A DNA stretch of 64,000 nucleotides. It comes from Gemmatimonadota bacterium. GTDB lineage: Bacteria > JAAXHH01. Both the position numbers and the translations under genes were made by a program. Under the pieces are notes generated by a model, which was not told the DNA's origin, did no database searches, and was given only the letters and a program-made list of their open reading frames with translations. Shown here one piece after another: positions 53,573-62,711 of this stretch; positions within the stretch are counted from its first letter, which is position 1, and each line of letters opens with the position of its first letter. The stretch lies in the NCBI GenBank assembly GCA_009837395.1, contig VXTP01000006.1, positions 248,001-312,000 on the forward strand, written 5' to 3'.

Positions 53573-55102
53573 ATGGTACGCTGCTCCATACTTGCCTCCA
53601 TCTTGCTCCTCTCGGCCTGTTCTCTGGCGCCGAACCGGAACCTTCCGGTGCTCGAATCGGTACCGGAAACGCCCGGCGCGTTTGCCGCCGGCGCGGCGGA
53701 TTCCGGTGCGTACCGGCCCCTGGCGTGGTGGAAGTCATTTGAAGATCCGGTACTCGACCAGGTAATCGAGGAGGTGCTCTCTTCGAATTTCGACCTGGCC
53801 GGAGCGGTCGCCCGGGTACAGCTGGCCCGGAGCCGGGCGGGCGTCGCCCGGGTTGCGGCGTTTCCCCTGCTTCAGCCTTCGTTAAGTGTGAACGACTTCG
53901 ACGGACCGACGAACGCCGGCATCGGAGCGCAACTGGAGGAAGTCGGGCTGGACCCGGAATCCCTGAGTGCGGCGGGCGTGGAGATTCCCGACCGTCTGGG
54001 ACTCACCACCTATACCCTGAGCATGGAATTCGCCTACGAACTCGATTTCTGGGGCCGCAACCGCAACGATACGCGATCCGCCGAGGCCGAATTGGCGGCC
54101 ACGGAGGCGGACTTTCTCAGCGCACGCATGGGGGTGCTGGCCGAGACCGTCCGAACCTATCTGGAGATTTCTAGTCTGCGCCGGCAGCAGGCGCTGTCCG
54201 GCGAGATCGTGGCCGTCCTGCAACAACTGGAATCGCTTGGCGAGTCCCGGTACGAGCGGGGACTGATCGAATTGGAGGATCTCCACGCGGCGCGGCGCAG
54301 ACTGCGCGAAGCCCAGGCTGAATTGCCGCAGATCGAAGCGCTGCGAGCGGACGCCGAGGGACGGCTTTGGATTCTTATGGGCGGCTTCCGGACCGACCTG
54401 GCGCATACGCTGTCCGATTCCGCCGGTCCTTCACCGTCACTCGACCCCGTCCCCGCGGGCATCCCGGCCGATCTCATGGTCCAGCGGCCCGATGTGATCG
54501 CGGCATTGCAGCGGGTGGAGGCGGCGCGGTTTTCGGTAGGCGCGCGGCGCGCCGACCTGCTGCCGAGGTTGTCTCTGCAGGGCGCGATCGGTCTGCAGAG
54601 CACCGATTCGAGCGAATGGTTCGACCCCGATCAGTGGTTCCGGAACCTCACCGCGAACCTGCTGGGTCCCGTATTCCAGGGCTCGCGTATTCGGAACAAT
54701 ATAGCGATCGCGGAGGCGCGGCTGAACGAGGCCGCGGCCGCCTATGGACGCTCCGTGGTCACCGCGGTAAACGAAGTCGAATCGGCCCTGGTGGGACTCG
54801 ACGCCAGCCGTCGCAGACATGCGCTGCTGGCCGCCATCTCCGATGAAACCCGGTCCGAATCGGCGCTTCAGGAGCAAAGATACGTATCAGGCGTGGGCGC
54901 ATACGAAGCGTTCCTGGCAGCGGAACAGACCCGTTTGGCGGCGCAGTCGGTACTGGCGGCGGCGGCGCGGGACCTGGGTTATGCCCGTCTCGCTCTCCAT
55001 CGCGCACTGGGCGGCACCTGGACCGCCACCGGCCGTGAGCGTCTCATGCTGCGTCAGCCCCAGCCGGACGGGCGTCTCTCTGCCCGTCCTCCAACGGAGT
55101 GA
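53573..55102 (+). CDS. RND efflux outer-membrane factor lipoprotein (NodT/OprM family)
   Basis: The start is ATG 53573 (MVRCSILASILLLSAC), giving a lipoprotein signal with lipobox Leu-Ser-Ala-Cys; a longer frame to 53531 is less likely. The 509-residue protein has two OEP repeats. Family features are YRPLAWWKSFEDPVLDQVI, ALSMEFAYELDFWGRNR-type strands (here TYTLSMEFAYELDFWGRNRN) and IPADLMVQRPDVIAALQRVE, with GLQST and FDPDQWF near the equatorial region. It would form the trimeric outer-membrane duct of the tripartite pump encoded next. The adaptor gene starts 7 nt downstream. Confidence 0.92.
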   Translation: MVRCSILASILLLSACSLAPNRNLPVLESVPETPGAFAAGAADSGAYRPLAWWKSFEDPVLDQVIEEVLSSNFDLAGAVARVQLARSRAGVARVAAFPLLQPSLSVNDFDGPTNAGIGAQLEEVGLDPESLSAAGVEIPDRLGLTTYTLSMEFAYELDFWGRNRNDTRSAEAELAATEADFLSARMGVLAETVRTYLEISSLRRQQALSGEIVAVLQQLESLGESRYERGLIELEDLHAARRRLREAQAELPQIEALRADAEGRLWILMGGFRTDLAHTLSDSAGPSPSLDPVPAGIPADLMVQRPDVIAALQRVEAARFSVGARRADLLPRLSLQGAIGLQSTDSSEWFDPDQWFRNLTANLLGPVFQGSRIRNNIAIAEARLNEAAAAYGRSVVTAVNEVESALVGLDASRRRHALLAAISDETRSESALQEQRYVSGVGAYEAFLAAEQTRLAAQSVLAAAARDLGYARLALHRALGGTWTATGRERLMLRQPQPDGRLSARPPTE

Positions 55103-55109
55103 ATAAGCC

Positions 55110-56339
55110 ATGTCGCGTTTAACCAGTTTTCTCGTTGCCGGCGGCATACTCGGAGTTTCCGTGGCATTGGCCGCCCTGTTGGTTTCGCTGGCCCCGCAAC
55201 CGACGCGCACGGAACAGCCGCCCCAGGTACCCTTCGTTCAGACGGGCCTGGTCACCGCGGGATCCGGACCCGTTCCGGTGTTCGGTTCCGGCACGGTAAG
55301 GCCGAGTGCGGAGATCGATGTCGTGTCGCAGGTAGGCGGCAGAATCGCGTGGGTCGACCCGGGATTCCTGAGTGGCGGCCGGATCGCGGCGGGGGATACG
55401 CTCTTCCGCATCGAGGAGGTCGACTACCGGTACCGGGTGCGGGAAGCGGTGGCCGGTCTCGCGGCCAGTCAACTGGCGTTGCTGCGGGAGGAGGAACAGG
55501 CGTCGATTGCCCGTGCACAGCACGATCTCTACACCGCGCGCAAAGGGAATGCGTCTTCGGACGACAACGCAAATCCACTCGCTTTGAGGGATCCGCAACT
55601 GAAGGCGGCCCAGGCCGCACTGGATCGCGATGAAGCCCGTCTCGCCGAAGCCAATCTCGCCCTGTCCAGAACCCACGTAACCGCACCCTTCGACGGCTTC
55701 GTACAGGAAGAGTCCGTAGATGTGGGACAGATCGTTGCCGCCGGCCAGCCGGTCGCAAGCGTTTTCGCCGCCGATGCCGTGGAAGTCGTCGTGCCGCTAT
55801 CCGACTCCGATGCCGCATTGATTCCGGGGTTGTGGTCGCTTTCGGCGGGCGACGGGAACCGGAGCGTCGGAGCGCGGGTAATCGCCCGTTTCGGTGAAGG
55901 ATCCTATGCCTGGTCAGGTTACGTGGACCGAAGCGAGCCATACGTTGACCGGCAAACGCGCACCATCGACGTGATCGTACGCGTACCGGATCCCTTTCGG
56001 TCGGGCCAGCCCATGGACGGCACGGCTCGTCCCGGCGGCAGTCCCCCCCTGCTGGTCGGCAAGTACGTCGAAGTGGAAATCAACGGTCTTGAGCGGGATG
56101 ATGACTACCTGGTTCCGCGAGCGGCGCTGCAATCAGGCAACGAGGTCTGGATCGTGCGTGATGGCGGCGCAGTGCATATCGTTCCGGTGCAGGTACTGCA
56201 GCGTACCGGCGATAAAGCCTATGTGACGGGTGACCTCGAAGACGGCCAGGCCGTCGTCACCGGCGGGATCCGGTTTACGACGGAAGGCATGCGCGTCCAG
56301 ACGGAGACCGGCCAGACGGAGACCGGCCAGACCCCATGA
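55110..56339 (+). CDS. RND efflux periplasmic adaptor (membrane fusion protein, HlyD family)
   Basis: A 409-residue adaptor with an N-terminal membrane anchor (LVAGGILGVSVALAALLVSL). Lipoyl half-motifs flank a coiled-coil hairpin: VVSQVGGRIAWVDPGFLSGG at the first, then a long helix LLREEEQASIARAQHDLYT and AQAALDRDEARLAEANLALS, then THVTAPFDGFVQEESVDVGQ for the second half. A beta-barrel domain and a C-terminal domain follow. The tail has the duplicated TETGQ. Its last 4 nt overlap the RND gene start (ATGA), so translation is coupled. It links inner-membrane pump to outer-membrane duct. Confidence 0.92.
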   Translation: MSRLTSFLVAGGILGVSVALAALLVSLAPQPTRTEQPPQVPFVQTGLVTAGSGPVPVFGSGTVRPSAEIDVVSQVGGRIAWVDPGFLSGGRIAAGDTLFRIEEVDYRYRVREAVAGLAASQLALLREEEQASIARAQHDLYTARKGNASSDDNANPLALRDPQLKAAQAALDRDEARLAEANLALSRTHVTAPFDGFVQEESVDVGQIVAAGQPVASVFAADAVEVVVPLSDSDAALIPGLWSLSAGDGNRSVGARVIARFGEGSYAWSGYVDRSEPYVDRQTRTIDVIVRVPDPFRSGQPMDGTARPGGSPPLLVGKYVEVEINGLERDDDYLVPRAALQSGNEVWIVRDGGAVHIVPVQVLQRTGDKAYVTGDLEDGQAVVTGGIRFTTEGMRVQTETGQTETGQTP

Positions 56340-59300
56340 CCATGGACAACGGCAATCATAAAGAAGCTTCCGGCCCGATCGCCTACATGGCGGGCAACAG
56401 CGTAGCCGCCAATCTGTTGATGTGGGCCATCGTAGCCGCGGGGTTGGTTTCGCTGACCGGCATCGACCGGGAAGCGTGGCCCACCACGCCCTTCTATCAC
56501 ATTGAAGTGTCGATGGCCTATCCAGGCGCCACGCCGGAGGAGATCGAGGAGTCGATCGTCGTCAAGATCGAGGATCAGGTCAGCGGACTGGATGACGTGA
56601 AGGCGGTCAAGTCCGTGGCGGCCCCGGGAATCGCGTCCGTGCGGGTTCAAATGGATTCCGGTACGGACATGGCGCAGGCGTTGAACGATATCGAGTCCGC
56701 GGTCAATCGCATTCAGTCTTTCCCGGCCGGCGCCGATCGTCCCAGTTTCCGGGAGATGGACAACCGCATGAGCTTGATGCGGCTCATCGTCTACGGCGAC
56801 GTGTCCGAGCGCTCGCTGAAGGAACTGGCGTATCAGATCGAGGATAAGCTCGCGGCGCTTCCGTCCGTTTCCCAGGTCGACGTCAGCGGCGTTCGGAAAT
56901 ACGAAATCTCCATCGAGGTACCGCTCCATCGACTGAGGGCCCTTGGCCTGACACTCACCGACATCGCCCATACCATCCGTCGCAGTTCGTTGAACCTGTC
57001 CGCCGGCAGTATCGATACCCGGGAATCCCAGGTGCGGATCCGGACCCTCGGCCAGAACTACGACCAGCAGGATTTCGAAGATATCGTCTTGCTCAGCAGG
57101 CGTGACGGAACGGTCGTTCGTCTCGGGGACATTGCCTCGGTCCGCGACGGTTTTCAGGAGTCCGACCTTATCGTCCGGCATCAGAACCATCCCGCTGTAT
57201 TCGTCGAGGTGTTCCGTGCCGATGGCGAACAGGTGATGGACGTCGCAACAACCGTCCGGGAACATCTGGAAAACGAGGTGATCCCGGCACTGCCGGACGG
57301 CGTGGCCGTCACCATGTGGAATGACGAATCCCAGGTCTATGAGGAACGCGCCGATCTCCTCATCAAGAATGGAATCCTGGGGCTGTTGCTGGTGTTGATC
57401 GCGCTCAGCCTGTTTCTCCAGATCCGGCTTGCGATATGGGTCGCCGCCGGCCTCGCCGTTTCGGGTATCGGCGCGCTGGCCGTCATGAATGCGTTCGGTG
57501 TGTCGATCAACGAAATCAGCCTGTTTTCCTTCGTACTCGCCATTGGGATCGTCGTTGACGACGCCATCGTCGTTTCCGAGCACATTCAATACGAACGCAG
57601 CCGGGGAACGCCCGGCGTTACCGCCGCGATCCGTGGTGTACGACGGATAAAGGTGCCACTGATCTTCGCGGTCCTCACTTCGGTGGTCGCTTTCGTCCCG
57701 CTGCTGTTCATCCCCGGCGGCATCGGTGACGTATGGCGGGCACTGCCGGTCATCATCATCGCCATGCTATTGGTCTCCCTGGTCGAATCGCTGCTGGTGT
57801 TACCTAACCACCTGTCCCATTTGAAGGGTCCGGAATGGGTGCCGGTAAACGTATTCGAGCGTTTCTTCTCTCGAATCCAGGGTCGGGTAAACGAGTTGCT
57901 GAACCGGTTCGTGCAGGGCCCACTGGACCGGGCACTGCGGTTCGCGACGGATCAGCCCTTTATCACGATGGGAGGAGCCGTGGGCATGCTCGTGCTCAGC
58001 ATCTCGCTGTTGCCGGCGGGCATCGTACCCACTACGCTGGCTGCCGACATCGAGGGGGATTTCGCGACGGTCGTCCTGGAGATGCCCGATGGGACGACCG
58101 CCCAGAGAACGTACGAGGTAGCCCGGGAACTGGAGGCCGCGGGTTACCGGGTCATGGAACGGCTTTCGAGTGGCCGGCCCGAGGATGCGCCACCGCTGCT
58201 GAGCGGCGTGACGGTGACCGTCGGCATGGGATCGAGACTCGAGGGCGGGCTTAATCCGGCTCCCACCCTCAATCCTCAGGCCAACATCGCTACCATTGAA
58301 TTTAAACTCCTGAGCGCGCAGCAAAGGCAGATCTCATCCGGAGAGGTCGTGCAGGCATGGCGGGAAGAGGTGGGCGTGCTTCCCTACGTGCGCGGCCTCA
58401 CCTTCAGCGGCGCGGTGTTTGACCTGGGCAACCCGGTCGAGGCCGTACTGTCTCATCCGGACTCCGAGCTGCTCGCCCGGATTGCGAACGGGGTGGTCGA
58501 TGGTCTCCGAGAAGTGGCAGGCGTCCACGACATCCGGTCGGATCACACCCCGGGCATTCCGGAAATGCAGCTTGAACTTCGTCCGGAAGCGCGTACCCTG
58601 GATCTGACGTTGGAAGCGTTGGCAGGACAAACGCGCGCGGCGTTTTTCGGCGCGGATGCCGTCCGGGTCCAGCGCGGCCGGGAAGAAGTCCGCGTCTACG
58701 TGCGCCTGCCCGCCGATGAGCGGAGTGCCATCACCGATATCGAAAGGTACCTGATCCGCACGCCGGGCGGGGCCGAGGTCCCGGTCGTCAGCGTGGCCAC
58801 GCTGAACCCGGGTGTTTCGCCGCCGGCCATTCGGCGGAAGGATGGCCAGCGTGTCGTCACGGTCTCCGCGGACGTGGACGCCGCGGTGATCTCCGGCGAC
58901 CAGGCCAACACCATCCTGGAGGGTTCGATCCTCGCGGCACTGACCGCCGTGTACCCGGATCTGACCTACACGTTCGGAGGTGAACAACAACAGCAGCTCG
59001 ATTCCCTGGATGCGCTGTATCGCGGTTTTGCGATCGCGCTGATCATGATTTTCGCACTGCTCGCCATCCCCTTGCGATCCTATACCAAACCGTTCATCAT
59101 CATGGCGGTGATCCCCTTCGGATTCATCGGAGTGATCCTGGGCCACTGGGTCCTTGGCGTGGCCCTGAGCGCCGTGTCCTTTCTGGGTATCTTCGGCCTG
59201 AGCGGCGTGGTCGTGAACGATTCCCTGGTCATGATTGATTTCATCGATCAGAAACGCAAGGAGGGCAACCCCGTACGGACCGCGATCATCGAGGGCGCAA

Positions 59301-59512
59301 AGGGTCGTTTTCGTCCGATTATGCTCACTTCCCTGACTACGTTTCTAGGTTTTACGCCGTTGATTCTGGAAACCGCCATTCAGGCGCAGTTCCTGGTTCC
59401 CTTTGCCGCATCGCTCGGTTGCGGTATACTCTTTGTTACGGTTATAATCATGATGGTCGTTCCCGCGCTTTCCACCATTCATCTGCGTATGATGAAGGGA
59501 GGGCAGATCTGA
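56336..59512 (+). CDS. RND family inner-membrane transporter (AcrB-like)
   Basis: A 1058-residue proton-driven exporter with twelve predicted helices and two large periplasmic loops. Landmarks are the N-terminal NSVAANLLMWAIVAAGLVS helix, PGATPEEIEESIVVKIED, TM4 FVLAIGIVVDDAIVVSEHIQ with the paired Asp of the proton relay, and TM10 GLSGVVVNDSLVMIDFIDQ. The length is normal. Its stop codon overlaps the start of the P450 gene in the sequence TGATG, so the pump and the P450 are translationally coupled. That ties the pump to the oxidised and methylated product of the downstream enzymes rather than to general drug efflux, and RND-superfamily proteins are known to move bacterial sterols and hopanoids. 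Confidence 0.93.
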   Translation: MTMDNGNHKEASGPIAYMAGNSVAANLLMWAIVAAGLVSLTGIDREAWPTTPFYHIEVSMAYPGATPEEIEESIVVKIEDQVSGLDDVKAVKSVAAPGIASVRVQMDSGTDMAQALNDIESAVNRIQSFPAGADRPSFREMDNRMSLMRLIVYGDVSERSLKELAYQIEDKLAALPSVSQVDVSGVRKYEISIEVPLHRLRALGLTLTDIAHTIRRSSLNLSAGSIDTRESQVRIRTLGQNYDQQDFEDIVLLSRRDGTVVRLGDIASVRDGFQESDLIVRHQNHPAVFVEVFRADGEQVMDVATTVREHLENEVIPALPDGVAVTMWNDESQVYEERADLLIKNGILGLLLVLIALSLFLQIRLAIWVAAGLAVSGIGALAVMNAFGVSINEISLFSFVLAIGIVVDDAIVVSEHIQYERSRGTPGVTAAIRGVRRIKVPLIFAVLTSVVAFVPLLFIPGGIGDVWRALPVIIIAMLLVSLVESLLVLPNHLSHLKGPEWVPVNVFERFFSRIQGRVNELLNRFVQGPLDRALRFATDQPFITMGGAVGMLVLSISLLPAGIVPTTLAADIEGDFATVVLEMPDGTTAQRTYEVARELEAAGYRVMERLSSGRPEDAPPLLSGVTVTVGMGSRLEGGLNPAPTLNPQANIATIEFKLLSAQQRQISSGEVVQAWREEVGVLPYVRGLTFSGAVFDLGNPVEAVLSHPDSELLARIANGVVDGLREVAGVHDIRSDHTPGIPEMQLELRPEARTLDLTLEALAGQTRAAFFGADAVRVQRGREEVRVYVRLPADERSAITDIERYLIRTPGGAEVPVVSVATLNPGVSPPAIRRKDGQRVVTVSADVDAAVISGDQANTILEGSILAALTAVYPDLTYTFGGEQQQQLDSLDALYRGFAIALIMIFALLAIPLRSYTKPFIIMAVIPFGFIGVILGHWVLGVALSAVSFLGIFGLSGVVVNDSLVMIDFIDQKRKEGNPVRTAIIEGAKGRFRPIMLTSLTTFLGFTPLILETAIQAQFLVPFAASLGCGILFVTVIIMMVVPALSTIHLRMMKGGQI

Positions 59513-61539
59513 TGACTGAAACCAATAAAGGCACGAAGCCCCAACCGCTTACGTTGACTCAGGAACTCATCCTGATGCTGCTCAACGAGGAGACCGGCTA
59601 CTTCCACCAGGTGCCCGGCTGGCATTTGCACTGCGCCGTGGTCGGTGCCGTGCTTGCGGAACTCTCACTCAGGTCCCGCATCGACACGGATGTGGAGTCC
59701 CTGTTTCTCCTCGACCAGACGCCCACGGGCAATTCCACCATCGATTTCATACTCGAGGAAATCGCGAGCGAGCCCAATCAGCAGAATACGCAATACTGGA
59801 TCGAACGGCTGGCTCCCCGGGCGGAGACGATTATCGATTCGGTGCTGGATCGCCTGGTAGAAATGAAAGTCCTGGAACACCACGACGGCGAGTTCTGGAC
59901 GCTGGCCCGAGTCGACTGGAAGATGGGATTGTACGAAGAGGACGAAAAGGGCACGGCGAATCAGTTCATCAGAACGCGGATCAGCCGGGCGATCTTCATG
60001 AACGAGATACCCGACCCGAGAGACGTCATCGTCATATGCCTGGTCAATACCTGTGACGTTTTTCGATTCATGTTCCAACTCGACGAAGAGTCGGAGCAGC
60101 GCATCGAGTTCATCTGCAAGATGGACGAAATCGGCCGGTCAATCGCCGAAGCAGTCTCACACAAAATGGCCAGCCCGACGCTTCGCCGGGCCGCTTTTAC
60201 GCGTAAGATCCCGATGGTTTCGCTTCGTAAACTGCTGCGAAACCCGCACGTACGAGACGGCAACCTCAACGCGCTATTTGCGAGCCTGGCAGAGGAGTAC
60301 GGCCCGGTGTTCAAGATCCGTCCTCCGTTCGCCAGGCCCATGGTCTTTATGGCAGGACTCGAGGTAAACCGCTGGGTGCACAAGCACGGACGCATGTACC
60401 TGAGGGCCAGGGATTACTTCAGCGAATTCGAGAAGGTCTACGGGGCATCCGGCCTCTTGCCTTCCCTGGACGGCGCCGATCACTTCCGGCTTCGCAAGTC
60501 CCTGTCGCCAGCGTATTCCCGCGGGAGACTGGGAGGGCAGTTGGGCCAGCTCTACCAACATGCGCGCCGTCACATGGCAAGCTGGAACGTCGGAGACGCC
60601 TATACCGCTTCGACCATGTGCCGCCGGATGATCAACTCACAACTTTCGCCCCTGTTTATCGGCGTCGATTCCCAGGACGTCCTGGACGATCTGATGAAGT
60701 TCAAGGAACGGGCGCTCAGCGTGCACGTCGCCAGGATCCTGCCTAAATTCACGCTGAACACCCCGGGCATGAAACGGCGGGCGAAAGCCCTGGATACGCT
60801 GATGGAACGAATAGAAGGCGTCCATACCCCTGCCCAACGGGCCGACAGCCCGCGGGACCTCGTGGACGAGTACCTCAGCCTCCACGCAAGCGACCCGCAG
60901 TTTCTCCCTGAATCCAACCTGCGGTTTTCCTTTTCCGCGGCGTTGATTGCCAGCGTGTACCTGGGCGATATGTATAGCCTTGTGGTATACGCCATGGTGT
61001 CACAGCCTGCGCTCTACGAGAAAATCCGAGAGGAATCCGATGCCTTGTTCGGGAACGGCGATCCGGAAGCAGAGGCGCTCGCACCACCCGCGATCGACGT
61101 TACGCACCGCTTCCTTATGGAGTGCATGCGCATGTACCCGATCGTGCCCATGTCAATTCGAAACGTAATGAACGTGTGTGTTTTCGACGGGTACGAACTG
61201 CCCCTGGGAGAACGGCTCCATATCGCGCCGACCGCCACGCATTACATGCGCGACATATTTCCAGACCCGTACAAATTCGACATCGACCGCTATCTGCCGC
61301 CGCGCCACGAACATCGCAGTCCCGGATACGCTCCGTACGGACTGGGCACGCACATGTGCCTCGGCACCCGTTGGATGGAACTGCAACTGGCGGTCAATCT
61401 GCTGTTGCTGGCGCATTACTTCAGGCTCGAAATGTCGCCCGCAAACTTCAAGCTCAAGTTCAATCCGTTTCCCTCTTTGAAACCGAGCAAGAAGCTGAAA
61501 TTCGTCATCGCCGAGCAGAGACGCGAGTTGCCTGTCTGA
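59512..61539 (+). CDS. GPP34-cytochrome P450 fusion protein
   Basis: The ATG at 59512 overlaps the RND stop by one base. The 675-residue protein has two parts. Residues about 12-140 resemble the GPP34/GOLPH3 domain: PLTLTQELILMLLNEETGYF, VVGAVLAELSLRSRID, LDQTPTGNSTIDFILEEI, YWIERLAPRAETIIDSVL and MKVLEHHDGEFW. Residues about 225-675 are a cytochrome P450: the ExxR motif is Glu537/Arg540 (MECMRMYP), PERF-like DIDRYLPPR follows, and the heme loop is YGLGTHMCLG with proximal Cys616 (Tyr for the usual Phe). The I-helix has LGDMYS rather than the usual AGxDT. GPP34 binds phosphoinositides in eukaryotes, so here it may dock the P450 on a membrane. The neighbouring sterol methyltransferase suggests a sterol or triterpenoid substrate (possibly CYP51-like); that is inference. 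Confidence 0.85.
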   Translation: MTETNKGTKPQPLTLTQELILMLLNEETGYFHQVPGWHLHCAVVGAVLAELSLRSRIDTDVESLFLLDQTPTGNSTIDFILEEIASEPNQQNTQYWIERLAPRAETIIDSVLDRLVEMKVLEHHDGEFWTLARVDWKMGLYEEDEKGTANQFIRTRISRAIFMNEIPDPRDVIVICLVNTCDVFRFMFQLDEESEQRIEFICKMDEIGRSIAEAVSHKMASPTLRRAAFTRKIPMVSLRKLLRNPHVRDGNLNALFASLAEEYGPVFKIRPPFARPMVFMAGLEVNRWVHKHGRMYLRARDYFSEFEKVYGASGLLPSLDGADHFRLRKSLSPAYSRGRLGGQLGQLYQHARRHMASWNVGDAYTASTMCRRMINSQLSPLFIGVDSQDVLDDLMKFKERALSVHVARILPKFTLNTPGMKRRAKALDTLMERIEGVHTPAQRADSPRDLVDEYLSLHASDPQFLPESNLRFSFSAALIASVYLGDMYSLVVYAMVSQPALYEKIREESDALFGNGDPEAEALAPPAIDVTHRFLMECMRMYPIVPMSIRNVMNVCVFDGYELPLGERLHIAPTATHYMRDIFPDPYKFDIDRYLPPRHEHRSPGYAPYGLGTHMCLGTRWMELQLAVNLLLLAHYFRLEMSPANFKLKFNPFPSLKPSKKLKFVIAEQRRELPV

Positions 61540-61576
61540 AGCCGTTGAGACGAATTCCAGGGGAGATGTCACCGTA

Positions 61577-62629
61577 TTGAAACTGGGTAAACTGTCCAGA
61601 GATCTGCGTGAGGCTTACCGGGGAACGGGCGTCAAGGGTCGTGTCCGGCACTTCGACGGCTGGATCGCGCGGTCGGCCCGGTCGGCCCGGGCGGCGCCGG
61701 AATCCGACGATACGGGCGGATACGACCATGCGTCAACGGTGCAAGAGTACTATGATCTTTGCAGCGGATTCATGGTGTGGGGTTGGAACGAATCCCTGCA
61801 TTTCGTACCACTCACACCCGATGAGAGCCTGGAAGAATCCATCGTCCGTCATCAGCGGTTGATGATCTCGAAGCTGGACTTGAAGCCGGGCATGACGGTG
61901 GTGGACGTTGGTTGTGGGGTCGGCGGCCCTATGCGCCGCGTCGTCCGTGAGACCGGTGTCAAGGTCGTCGGTATCAACATCAGTGAAGTCCAACTCAAAC
62001 AGGCAAGGAAGTTGAACGCCGAGGCGGGAATCGGCCACATGGTCGATTATGAGGCATGCAGCTTCATGAATATGGACGGCATCGAAGACGGGACGTTCGA
62101 CAGGGGCTATGCCATCGAGTCTACGTGCCACGCGCCGGACAAGGTACGCGCGTTCGAGGAGATATACCGCGTACTCAAACCGGGCGCGCTGTTCTGGGGC
62201 CAGGAAATGTGCCTGACCGACAAGTTCGATCCGGAAGACGCCAGCCACCGTGCTATTGAGCAGGAACTCAGGCGTGGTATTGCACTGAACGACATCGCGA
62301 CGTTCGAAGAAGTGAATCGCGCGCTTGAAGCGGTGGGATTCCACGTCATTGAAGGAAAGGACCGGAACATCCAGGAAGGACCGTCCACGCCCTGGTATCG
62401 TACCATGGATAGTCGTCACGGCACGTTGGGGAATACGCTGCGCAGGCTTCCATGGGGCCGTAAAGCCATCATCGCGGGATCGAAGATGGCCGAAATGCTG
62501 CGTCTGCTACCGAAGGGTTCATCGGAAGTCGTCCGGCTCCTTGATCGCACCGCGGACGCCTATGTTTCGGGTGGCAAGACAGGTATCTTCACACCGCTGT
62601 ACTGTTTCCTGGCTCGCAAACCTCTTTAG
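61577..62629 (+). CDS. Sterol C-24 methyltransferase-like SAM-dependent methyltransferase
   Basis: The start is TTG 61577 with AGGGGAGAT upstream. The 350-residue protein aligns by eye over its length with ERG6/SMT1. It has the substrate region YYDLCSGFMVWGWNESLHF, SAM motif I VVDVGCGVGGPMRR (Asp110), the SMT signature YAIESTCHAPDK, then LKPGALFWGQEM and LTDKFDPEDASHRAI. A complete C-terminal sterol-MT domain follows (SSEVVRLLDRTADAYVSGGK, GIFTPLYCFLARKP). SMTs alkylate the sterol side chain at C-24 using S-adenosylmethionine. It lies 37 nt after the P450. The aromatic residues in YY, WGW and the HAP block support a sterol-type rather than a generic substrate. Confidence 0.87.
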   Translation: MKLGKLSRDLREAYRGTGVKGRVRHFDGWIARSARSARAAPESDDTGGYDHASTVQEYYDLCSGFMVWGWNESLHFVPLTPDESLEESIVRHQRLMISKLDLKPGMTVVDVGCGVGGPMRRVVRETGVKVVGINISEVQLKQARKLNAEAGIGHMVDYEACSFMNMDGIEDGTFDRGYAIESTCHAPDKVRAFEEIYRVLKPGALFWGQEMCLTDKFDPEDASHRAIEQELRRGIALNDIATFEEVNRALEAVGFHVIEGKDRNIQEGPSTPWYRTMDSRHGTLGNTLRRLPWGRKAIIAGSKMAEMLRLLPKGSSEVVRLLDRTADAYVSGGKTGIFTPLYCFLARKPL

Positions 62630-62711
62630 ACCCGGCTGGCCCTGCAGGTTGATGCCATTGTAACTACGAGTACCGCACGGGTTAACCTCGCATCCCTTGG
62701 CAGACATACCA

